Of a DNA stretch of 64,000 bases, positions 53,551 to 62,051 are shown in pieces (position 1 is the first letter of the stretch; every line of letters starts with the position of its first letter). Both the position numbers and the translations under genes were made by a program. The DNA is taken from the NCBI GenBank assembly GCA_037974965.1, contig JBBPFI010000007.1, positions 1,426,001-1,490,000 of the forward strand. Reading direction: 5' to 3'. Below the pieces are notes generated by a model that searched no databases, had not been told where the DNA came from, and was given only the letters and a program-made list of their open reading frames with translations. This DNA is from Dacryopinax spathularia (lineage: Eukaryota > Basidiomycota > Dacrymycetes > Dacrymycetales > Dacrymycetaceae).

Positions 53551-54285
53551 CTAAGCGAAGAACCAGTACTTAGCAGCATAAGGCACCTGCAGCGTCTCAT
53601 TCTCGACACTGCAGCTGGCTGGCGGCTGCCCACCAGCCGTCTGCTCGCGGACCAAGAACTTCGCCGCGTCCCCCTTGACGCCTTCAAGCTGGAGCCAGTC
53701 CACGTTCACTGCGGGGTTCGTCGGGTCCGGCAGGTCCTGGAGCTTCTTCCCAATGACGAAGTCCCCTCCCGAGACAGCAAAGTTAAACACCGGCGAGAGC
53801 GGGCCATTAGAAGTATCGAAATAATGGTCGGCGAGCTTGAACCCCGCCCACTGGGCGGCCTTGGCGAGCCAGCTCTCGAGCGCGATCCCGCCTTCGAGGG
53901 ATTGGATCTCGTTGATCGCTGCTGCGAGGTTTTGGCTGATCGCGGGCAGGGTCTGGATGCAGGAGATGTCGAATACCTGTGCCACAGCGCCGACGTTCAC
54001 GAACTTGCCGGAGGTGCAAGTGTAGTTCTGGGTGCCGAAGCCGATGGTGACTTGGGAGAGGGAGACGTTGTTAGGCGGCAAGAGGGCGGAGAGGGAGGAG
54101 GGCAGCTCGCTCGCTAAGCTGATGTTGCTGATATCACACTTCGGTGCTTGACCCTGCCCGGCAGCAGGGCCGGAACGGGCTGAGATGGCGTGTGAGACTG
54201 CGGCGAGTGGTGAGGAGAAGGGCAAGGCCGAGGCGGCTGGGAGGGCGACGAGGGCGGCGGCGGCGAGCTTGAGGAGGCCGTGCAT
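53551..54285 (-). CDS. Secreted DUF3455 protein C
   Basis: Single exon, 244 residues. Signal peptide MHGLLKLAAAALVALPAASA. Marks: GQGQAPKCDISNISLASELP, VTIGFGTQNYTCTSGKFVNV, FKLADHYFDTSNGPLSPVFN, KKLQDLPDPTNPAVNVDWLQ, KFLVREQTAGGQPPASC, end VPYAAKYWFFA. It differs from protein D by only about eight residues along the whole length, and the sequence just upstream of the two starts is also alike. The two genes are therefore arms of a recent inverted duplication or are kept alike by gene conversion. Extracellular; function unknown. Confidence 0.92.
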   Translation of the reverse strand: MHGLLKLAAAALVALPAASALPFSSPLAAVSHAISARSGPAAGQGQAPKCDISNISLASELPSSLSALLPPNNVSLSQVTIGFGTQNYTCTSGKFVNVGAVAQVFDISCIQTLPAISQNLAAAINEIQSLEGGIALESWLAKAAQWAGFKLADHYFDTSNGPLSPVFNFAVSGGDFVIGKKLQDLPDPTNPAVNVDWLQLEGVKGDAAKFLVREQTAGGQPPASCSVENETLQVPYAAKYWFFA

Positions 54286-54411
54286 AATGATTAGAGATTA
54301 GGCTGGTGGGGTAGGGTAGATTAGATGGGAAAGGAGGAGTAGAGTAGAACTGCGGTAGAGGGCAGATGAGCTGAGCTCGTTATGGTCTGCTACCGACTTT
54401 CGTCGTCCATC

Positions 54412-54418
54412 TTATATA
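54412..54418 (-). promoter_or_regulatory. TATA box of DUF3455 gene C
   Basis: TATATAA on the minus strand about 127 bp before the ATG at 54285; mirrored by the TATATAAG of gene D. Confidence 0.6.
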
Positions 54419-54525
54419 CCTGGGATGTCCCATCTCCGCCTTGGAGAAGTCACGCAGCCCGAGTAGAGTTGAGACGAAACGAGACACAACAGGACATCGC
54501 CATTCCCCGAAGCGGTACTGTAGTA

Positions 54526-56915
54526 CTGTACGTCCCAGCGAAGGTGCGCGTTAAGGGTTGGGCGGAAGCAAAGTTTTCGCCTACGAGACCGCGCGAGAGC
54601 GCAGATTCGTGGTGACAGTGCGCGGTCTTGACTATAACCATGGCTGGAAGAGCTGCTGGATATCTGCCCGGTGGCCTTCTGAACTATCTGCCTCGTATCA
54701 GTGCAGCAGAATATCAAGATCAGACCAACGTTCGACTCAGAGAGGGCCAGGATGAGCGAGAGCAGCAGAGACGAGAGCGTAGACTTCAGGCAGCTGTGGA
54801 AGAGAGGCGGGCCAAGGAGGCACTGAAAGTGAGGAAGAGAGAGGATCAGAGACGCTCCAGAGCACAGAGAAGAGAGAGGGAGATTGAAGCAGGCTTGAGA
54901 AGTCCGCAGGGTACGAAGGTGCGCTCTCCAGTGATATTCATCACTGTGCTCCGTGCTGATTCCAATTTGCAGAAGCGACAGATCATTGAGCTCAGTGATT
55001 CAGACTCTTCAGCATTGGAATCCGAGCCAGAACAGCAGCACACACTTCTTGTAGAGGGCCGGAAAGCAGAGCTATCACGTCCATACCGGAATCCTAATGC
55101 AGCACCTGATGCACCGCTTGCGAAGAACATGAACTGGTTTGAGCCGTTCATATGGGTTCAGATCGATGCTGCCCGCAAAGCAGTGGGCTGGCATCCATAT
55201 GAGATAGCCGCTCTTCTCAAGAAGCGGAATCCGCAGACGTTCAATGGCAAACCAGCCATCCATCATGGCACAATCGCGCGTTGGATCAAACCGGATGGTG
55301 GATGGACCGATGCAGTTCTGAGGCGGATGAAGATGGGCTCGCATCAAGTCTACAATGCTGTAGGAGAGCACGGTGTACTGGTACGCACCATCTCCTATCT
55401 TCAGACCACTGTACTGACCATTCAGAAAGGCTGGATGTGTTGATACTGTCGAGAAAATCAAGAAACAGCTTGTCGAGCTCCGCATCCCCGGTATTGCTCT
55501 CACCGCTCATTTGTGCCAAGGTATCATCATTGCACATCTTACCGAAGACCATCCGGAAGTGTTCACTCGCATTGTTGGGCGCACCAGACAGCCCTTTGAA
55601 GTCTCGCTCAATTTCGTCCGTCGGTTCCTCGAGCATCAGCTGAATTGGTCACTCCGCCGCGCAACAAAAGCAGCACAGAAGGTGCCCGATGATTTCCGAG
55701 ACCAATGCTACAAGCTCTGCCTTCGAGTGGCCTGGTTGATCAAGCATTACAGTATCCCTGCAGACTGCATTGTTAATAGCGACCAAATGCAACTTCAGCT
55801 TCAGTATGGCGGAACGATCACATATGCAGGACGCGGGGCAAAGCAGGTTGCTGTTTTGGGGAAGGAGGAAAAGCGGGCCTGCACTGTAATGACCGGCCTT
55901 TCGATGAATGGCGAGCTCCTTCCCTTCCAGACAATCTGGGAAGGGACCCGGTCAATCTGTCTACCTTATGGCGGCAAAGTCAGCCAGTCCAAGGAGCTTC
56001 GAGATGCTATAGACGCCGGACACCTCTTTGACCTCTCCAAGGGCACGTACTGGTCTACTGAGCCAACAATGCACACATATGTCAACAAGCTGCTTGTCCC
56101 ACACTTCCATCGCTATAACGAGCAGCATCGTCGAGATCAAGAGGCAAGATGTGTTTGGATCATCGATTGCTGGAGTGTTCATCGAAGCGAGGCTTTTCGG
56201 ACTTGGATGCGGACGACATATCCCTGGATCCTCCTACAATTTGTCCCAGGTGGATGCACCGGTGTCACACAACCTGCAGATACCGGCATGCAACGACCTC
56301 TGAAGAATGTCATCCGCAAAGCTGCTCTTGACGATGTGGTCAAGGAGACGCAAGAGAAGCTGAAGCGCGGGGTACCACCTGAAGAGCTGCGAGTTGATGT
56401 CACAATGCCCACCATGCGAAAGCGAGCAGTCCGCTGGGTCACAAGAGCATATGCAGAATGCAACAAACAAGAACTGGTACTGCGGGCATGGCAGCTCTGT
56501 CGATGTGGTGTCGGAGACATGGCCCTCTCATATGACTGCCTTACAAGCCCTGCAACGCTCCGCCTTCTTGAAGAGCTGCCCTTTGACAACAATGAGCTAT
56601 TCCGTCAGATCTTGCCTCGAGGAGGTGTTCATGATCTCACCCTCCAGGGGGTGCACTTTCCGGAGGACGATGTGGAAGTAGCAGGCACAGATGCAACCGA
56701 CGTTGACATGGACAATGAAGAGCTCGGAAATGATGCAGAAGATTATCGCGCAGACCTCATACTGATGATAGACGATTTGACAATATAAATGGGCTCCGGC
56801 CCCTTCTCCCCTATGACAGTGCGCGATGCAAAGAAAAGCTGGTGACGGGTGCCCAAAAGTGCGCGACGAAGCGCCTGGTGACAGGTGACCCGCGCACCTT
56901 CGCTGGGACGTACAG
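54526..56915 (+). mobile_element. Complete-looking pogo/Tc1-superfamily DNA transposon
   Basis: 2,390 bp flanked by TA at 54524-54525 and 56916-56917. Terminal inverted repeats of 25 bp are perfect (54526-54550 and 56891-56915), beginning CTGTACGTCCCAGCGAAGG. TGACAGTGCGCG motifs recur just inside both ends (about 54612-54625 and 56815-56826), with related GTGCGCGACGAAGCG, and may be transposase-binding subterminal repeats. One intact transposase gene fills the inside. Identical TIRs and an open transposase imply a young insertion. It lies between divergent DUF3455 genes C and D, more than 100 bp outside each TATA box. Confidence 0.92.
54640..56788 (+). CDS. DDE_1-family transposase
   Basis: ATG 54640 (MAGRAAGYLPGGLLNYLPRI). 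A basic coiled N-terminus (DEREQQRRERRLQAAVEERR) is followed by an intron of about 53 bp (54919-54971) and a second near 55381-55439 (acceptor TCAGAAAG), both needed for a continuous frame. The middle contains a helical, HTH-like region (WHPYEIAALLKKRNPQTFNG; GTIARWIKPDGGW). The DDE_1 core is CIVNSDQMQLQL (first D), CVWIIDCWSVHRSEAFRTWM (second D) and GVTQPADTGMQRPLKNVIRK (third D, 37 residues on). That is the pogo/CENP-B/jerky arrangement. The C-terminal end is acidic (DDLTI). Stop 56786-56788. No frame break was seen in the catalytic region, so it may still be active. Confidence 0.92.
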
Positions 56916-56917
56916 TA

Positions 56918-57436
56918 CATGGAGAGCAAACAGTCAGGTGAAAGCGGTGCAGAAGCACCCCAGCACGGCCATCATAAATGAATAGAAAGCCTCCGCGCCT
57001 CGCCGCCTCAATCTGATCAACTCCGCGGTCTTCCGGGTGCGTCCCTGAGAAGGTTCACACAGCCTCTTCCGGGCTCTTGGGTCCCTGGCAACGCGGCTGC
57101 TTTCGCGCGTTGCTAGGGTGCACCGCGCTGTTATCGATTGGCTGTGCAGAAGTCGGGCGAAGGTGAGGCGATGGCGGCGATGGGCGCTCCGCAGGGGTCG
57201 TTTCAGCATAAGCAGCCACGTTAGGCTGTGAGCGCTCGCCGAAGTTGTTGTAAGCCCGGTCGGAGTTGTCCTACCACAGTGCTGTGAATTCAAGCGGAGA
57301 TGGGGGTATATAAGAACGGGCGGAATGGGAGAAGGAAAGCCATCAAACGAGCTCAGCTCTTCTGCACTCTACCGCAGTTCTACTCTACTCCCTCCGCCGT
57401 CTAATCTACCCTACCTCACCAACCTAATCTCTAATC
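56918..57436. promoter_or_regulatory. Promoter region of DUF3455 gene D
   Basis: About 520 bp. TATATAAG at 57307-57314 is 123 bp before the ATG. From about 57355 on (CTCTACCGCAGTTCTACTCT, then CTAATCTACCCTACC, then CTAATCTCTAATCAT) the sequence matches the upstream region of gene C read in reverse, showing that the duplication includes the transcription start area. Confidence 0.65.
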
Positions 57437-58171
57437 ATGCACGGCCTCCTCAAACTCGCTGCCGCCGCGCTCGTCGCTCTCCCCGCCGCCTCGGCCCTAC
57501 CCTTCACCTCCCCACTCGCGGCCGTCTCGCACGCCATCTCCGCCCGTTCCGGCCCTGCTGCCGGGCAGGGTCAAGCACCCAAGTGCGACATAAGCAACAT
57601 CAGCCTCGCCTCCGAGCTGCCCTCCTCCCTCTCCGCCCTCCTCCCTCCTAACAACGTATCATTGTCGCAAGTCACCATCGGCTTCGGCACCCAAAACTAC
57701 ACTTGCACCTCCGGCAAGTTCGTGAACGTCGGCGCCCTAGCCCAAGTATTCGACATCTCCTGCATCCAGTCCCTCCCCGCGATCAGCCAGAACCTCGCAG
57801 CAGCGATCAACGAGGTCCAAGGCCTGGACGGCGGGATCGCGCTCGAGAACTGGCTCGCAAAGGCCGCTCAGTGGGCAGGGTTCAAGCTCGCCGACCACTA
57901 TTTCGACACTTCTAATGGCCCCCTCTCACCGGTGTTCAACTTCGCTGTCTCGGGCGGGGACTTCGTCATTGGGAAGAAACTCCAGGATCTGCCGGACCCG
58001 ACGAACCCCGCAGTGAACGTGGATTGGCTCCAGCTTGAGGGCGTTAAAGGGGACGCGGCGAAGTTCTTGGTCCGCGAGCAGACGGCTGGGGGTCAGCCAC
58101 CGGCCAGCTGTGCGGTGGAGAACGAGACGCTGCAGGTGCCGTACGCGGCGAAGTACTGGTTCTTCGCTTAA
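57437..58171 (+). CDS. Secreted DUF3455 protein D
   Basis: Single exon, 244 residues, signal peptide MHGLLKLAAAALVALPAASA, then LPFTSPLAAVSHAISARSGP. All DUF3455 marks as in protein C: KCDISNISLASELPSSLSAL, GTQNYTCTSGKFVNVGALAQ, FDISCIQSLPAISQNL, HYFDTSNGPLSPVFNFAVSG, FLVREQTAGGQPPASCAVEN, end VPYAAKYWFFA. It lies in opposite orientation to C on the far side of the DNA transposon. Without the transposon the C-D spacing would be about 760 bp, close to the 875 bp between A and B, so the divergent pair is the ancestral unit. Function unknown. Confidence 0.92.
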   Translation: MHGLLKLAAAALVALPAASALPFTSPLAAVSHAISARSGPAAGQGQAPKCDISNISLASELPSSLSALLPPNNVSLSQVTIGFGTQNYTCTSGKFVNVGALAQVFDISCIQSLPAISQNLAAAINEVQGLDGGIALENWLAKAAQWAGFKLADHYFDTSNGPLSPVFNFAVSGGDFVIGKKLQDLPDPTNPAVNVDWLQLEGVKGDAAKFLVREQTAGGQPPASCAVENETLQVPYAAKYWFFA

Positions 58172-58353
58172 GCGAGAGATGGAGAGATCGGGAGGATGAG
58201 TTGAAGAGACGGACTATGGACTATTTATTCGCATTAGTTTGATACCCTCGCATTTGCACTTTGCACTGTAGATTACGCACTTTGCAATCCACTGTCTTCA
58301 CTAGCACCACTCTTTTGCTCCAGTGCACCTAGCTGAGCGTACGAAAGGCGGGG

Positions 58354-58942
58354 TTAGACCTTCCCACATCGGAACTCGTCGTGCCATTCGCGGCACTTGA
58401 TACTGCAGTACTCGTCGCCGCATTTCTGACACCGATAGTTGCCCCAGTAGCCGCAGCTTACGCAGAACCGGAGTCTGGGCTCGGACGGTGGAGGGGCGGC
58501 GGCAGTCAAGTACGTTGGCGTGTTCGGCGGTGCATCCTTGATACCCTTCGTGTTCCATCATCAACGACATCATCAAAGAGATAAAACAGGGAAGTGATGA
58601 GGCAGACGTACAGATTCATCAATCAACGTCCCCAGATTCTTCCTATACAGCAAGAGCTGCCTAACGCCCATCGTGCTCTTCCCCCTTTTGCTGCCCTTTG
58701 GTCCAGCCCGCTTTCCGGCTTCTGTTACGGCTAGGCGCTCTTTGTCCTCTGCGCTCGTTTCGAGCTTGTGGTAGTTTACGCGTTCGAGTTCGTCGAGGTA
58801 ACGCTGGGCACGCCGGCGGAGTTGGTCTTGCGTGTAGAAGATCGTGCTTCGTTGGGCTGAAAGGACGGTCAGCTGGGATGTTACCTAGTAGGACAGAGTA
58901 AGGCATACGTTGTTTGCGCTCTGCATTGCGTTTTGGCGGCAT
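58354..58942 (-). CDS. VPS71: HIT-type zinc-finger protein, SWR1-complex subunit Vps71/Swc6-like
   Basis: The start ATG is at 58942-58940 (MPPKRNAERKQ). Next exon: AQRSTIFYTQDQLRRRAQRY, LDELERVNYHKLETS, EAGKRAGPKGSKRGKSTMGV, RQLLLYRKNLGTLIDES. The last exon: DAPPNTPTYLTAAAPPPSEP, RLRFCVSCGYWGNYRCQKCG, DEYCSIKCREWHDEFRCGKV, with the stop at 58356-58354. The C-x2-C...C-x2-C...C-x3-C...H-x4/5-C pattern is the zf-HIT, and RKNLGTLIDE is the Vps71/ZNHIT1 'K-N-L-x-x-L-L-D-E' block. Vps71 helps SWR1 exchange H2A for H2A.Z. Small gene, three exons. Confidence 0.88.
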
Positions 58943-59228
58943 GTTGTATACTGCTCACTGGATAGTTTGTGAGCCGTCCCGGGATGAGGGAAAGAGCCAG
59001 AACGCGACTCAGAAGCGCCTGATGAGCGCCCATAAAAGGGTCCGCTTACCTCAGCAGGGGACTCGTTTCCGGTGCGATCCCAACCAACGGCCACCACTCG
59101 GACAACCAATTCAGTCCATTCTGCAATCTTGTACTAGATGAACTAACAGTGACTTGCTATCTTCCTCTGCTTTAATCTGTACCACTAAGACTTCTTGTCT
59201 CTTGACGAACAAGGTGGTGAGCTACGAG

Positions 59229-61593
59229 ATGGCATCAATAGAGCGGTACGTCACCCACCTCCTCATCTCACCAGCCACAGCTGACGATGAGAGAAGGGAT
59301 ACAACCCCGCGCCCGTCAACAGACAGCGACCCCGATCCCGACCTTCCCGCCCTCAAACGCACTCTCCTCCACACGCCCGAATTCACAGCCCGCGCCGTCC
59401 TCCCCGGTCTGCTCATCGGCTGCCTTCTCTGCTTCACAAACCTCTACTTCGGTCTCCAAACAGGATGGATCAGCATGATGTCCCTCCAGTCCGCCCTTCT
59501 GGGTTACCTCATCTCCCTCGCCCCGGGATTTCCGAAGCTTCCAAAGTTTACCGCGCAGGAAAATGTGATCTTGCAGACGGTGGCGGTCGCGACGGGGACG
59601 ATGCCGCTCGCTGCTGGGTTTGTGGGGATTATCCCGGCGCTGGGACTGTTGAATATGGAGGATGATGGGCAGGGGCCGTTGATGCTCGGCTTTTGGCAGG
59701 GGATAGGATGGGCGAGCGCGGTCGCGTTCTTTGGCGTCTTTCTGGCCGCGCCGTTGAGGAAGCAAGTGGTGCGTCCCCCTCCTCCTCTCCTCGCCATATC
59801 CCAATGGAGCTGTGCTGAGTGCGTGCGGCTAGATCATTAAGGAGAACCTCCCCTTCCCGTCCGGTACGGCAACAGCCCAACTAATCTCAGTAATGCACAA
59901 CGCCCCACCCCCCGCCTCCCTCCGGCATCGTCACGCCCCCACCGGCCCCGGAGCAGAATACTCCGCCCTCTCCTCCTCCGACCTGCCCGGTGACTCCGAA
60001 CGAGCAGCCACCGAAGCGGAAGACGAACAACTCGAACGAGAAGAACTGAAGCGAGACGCGTCCGAGGGCTGGCGCGCCCTGGGGTGGAGTTTTGCTGCTA
60101 GCGCTGCGCTGACTATGGCGGCTTATTTCGTGCCGGTGTTGTTCTTTATTCCTGTGTTTGATATTTTTCATGGGGGGCTGGCGGCGGATTGGTTATGGTG
60201 GTTCTCGCCTAGCTTGAGTTACGTAGGCCAAGGTATGTCCCTTCTGCCTGCTTCTGCCTGCTTGGGAAACAGCGACTAATTCCAAAACACAGGGATTATA
60301 ATGGGCTTTCCTATAACACTCAGCATGAACCTAGGCATGCTCGTAGGCTGGGCGATCCTCGCCCCCATCTCCAAGCATACAGGCTGGGCCCCAGGCCCAG
60401 TAGGGGACATGCAGACCGGCGCTAGGGGCTGGATCCTCTGGACAGCACTAGCGATCATGTGTGCCGAGTCGGTCGTTTCCCTCCTCCCAGTCATCGTGGA
60501 AGCTGTTCGCCTTCTTGTACGCCGTGGGAGGGGAAAGGGAGATGAGGAGGAGGAGGAGGATGAAGAGGAGGAGGAGAGGTTGGTACCGACTAAGTGGTGG
60601 GCTTGGGGTCTTGGGATTACTGCTTTGCTCGGGGTAGCAGGCGTGTGGGCGGTGTTTAGGGATGAGGGCGGGAAGATATGGGCCGTGGCGGTAGGGTTCC
60701 TAATGGGCGGAGTACTTTCCGTCCTCGGGTGCGTCTCCTCACTTTCTCCCTGTTCTTCGAAAATGCAAAGGCTAGGGAGCGTGTGCTAATATGCGGGTTG
60801 GTAGGGTACGAGCGCTGGGCGAGACGGACCTGAACCCCGTTTCTGGCCTTGGGAAGATCAGCCAGCTCCTGTTCGCCGTCCTCCAGCCCGGGAACGTAGT
60901 AGCGAACATCATAGCCGGCGGCGTAGCCGAAGCCGGTGCTCAGCAGTACGTCCCCGCCCCCTCCTCTCTCCTCCCACCTTCTTAAGCTAACGCTGCATCG
61001 ACAGAGCCGGCGACCTAATGCAAGACCTCAAAACGGGCCATCTCCTGCACACCTCTCCCCGCGCACAACTGTACTCCCAGCTGCTCGGCTCGCTATTCAG
61101 CATATTCGTCACTGTCGGCGCGTACGACCTGTACAAGCGCGCCTACCCTATCCCAGGTCCCGCCTTCCCCGCTCCGACCGCATACGTCTGGCTCTCGCTC
61201 GCCAGGCTGTTGAGGGACGGCAGTTTGCCAGAGAAGAGCGGAGTGTTCATGCTCGTTTCTGCTGCTCTTGCGATCGCCGTCGCTGCTTTGAAGGTGTACG
61301 CCCAGCGAAGAGGGTTAGCATGGGCCAAATGGGTCCCGAGTGGCGTAGCTTTCGCCATAGGCTTCCTGAACACTCCGAGCTTCTCGATCGCCCGTCTTAT
61401 AGGCGGTGTCATCGAGTATGTGTACTATCGGCGGTCTGGCCGGGGCAGGGAGGGGATCTGGCTTATTATTGTTGCGAGCGGGTTTGTACTGGGAGAGGGG
61501 ACGATGAGCGTTATTACGCTTGTGTTTAAGACTGCTGGTGTGGGGGCAGCGACGTGTTGGGGGTGTCAAGGGGGGATTTGTCCGAGTTGCTGA
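59229..61593 (+). CDS. OPT-superfamily (oligopeptide/metal-chelate) transporter
   Basis: Start ATG 59229 (MASIERYVTHLLISPATADD). Multiple transmembrane segments across seven or so exons: PGLLIGCLLCFTNLYFGLQT, TAQENVILQTVAVATGTMPL, IGWASAVAFFGVFLAAPLRK. Next IIKENLPFPSGTATAQLISV, the OPT signature (LPFPSGTATA), then PSLSYVGQGIIMGFPITLSM, NLGMLVGWAILAPISK, TDLNPVSGLGKISQLLFAVL, QPGNVVANIIAGGVAEAGAQ, QDLKTGHLLHTSPRAQLYSQ and LIGGVIEYVYYRRSGRGREG. A poly-Glu cytoplasmic loop (GDEEEEEDEEEEER) and a Cys-rich end (CWGCQGGICPSC) are notable. The NPVSG and Q-x-PGN motifs put it in the YSL/YGL114W branch rather than the tetra-peptide OPT1 branch. Substrate not inferable. Confidence 0.92.
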
Positions 61594-61768
61594 GCGCGGC
61601 GCTGAGATTATTAGATAGATCAGACGGGGATATTCTTGGCTAGCACATCATACCCGGTGGAAATGCTGTATCATTATGCATGCAATCGTAAGAAGTATGC
61701 AGCTCTAGCTCAGAATCGAGACATGACGCGAATGAGTGACCATCAAGGATGTGCAGACAGCGAAGGCA
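61594..61768. other. Convergent gap between OPT transporter and Mrh4-like helicase
   Basis: 175 bp between two stop codons; no feature seen. Confidence 0.5.
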
Positions 61769-62020
61769 CTACACAGAAAGTGCGTTCACCCGACTCCTCA
61801 TCTGCTGGATATACGGCGACTCGACCTTCCTGTCCGACTTGGTAAAGATGACCACCTTCCCTTGCTCGCCGGCACGTCCTGTCCTCCCAGCCCGATGAAC
61901 GAAATCGACCATATTCTGCGGTTGGTCCATGATGAGCACATGCTTCACCTGCGGGCTAAAGTCGAGTCCTCGGGAGAGGAGCGAGGTCGTAATAAGCACA
62001 TTTGGAATCGGTTCGGCTTT

Positions 62021-62051
<31 letters not shown>

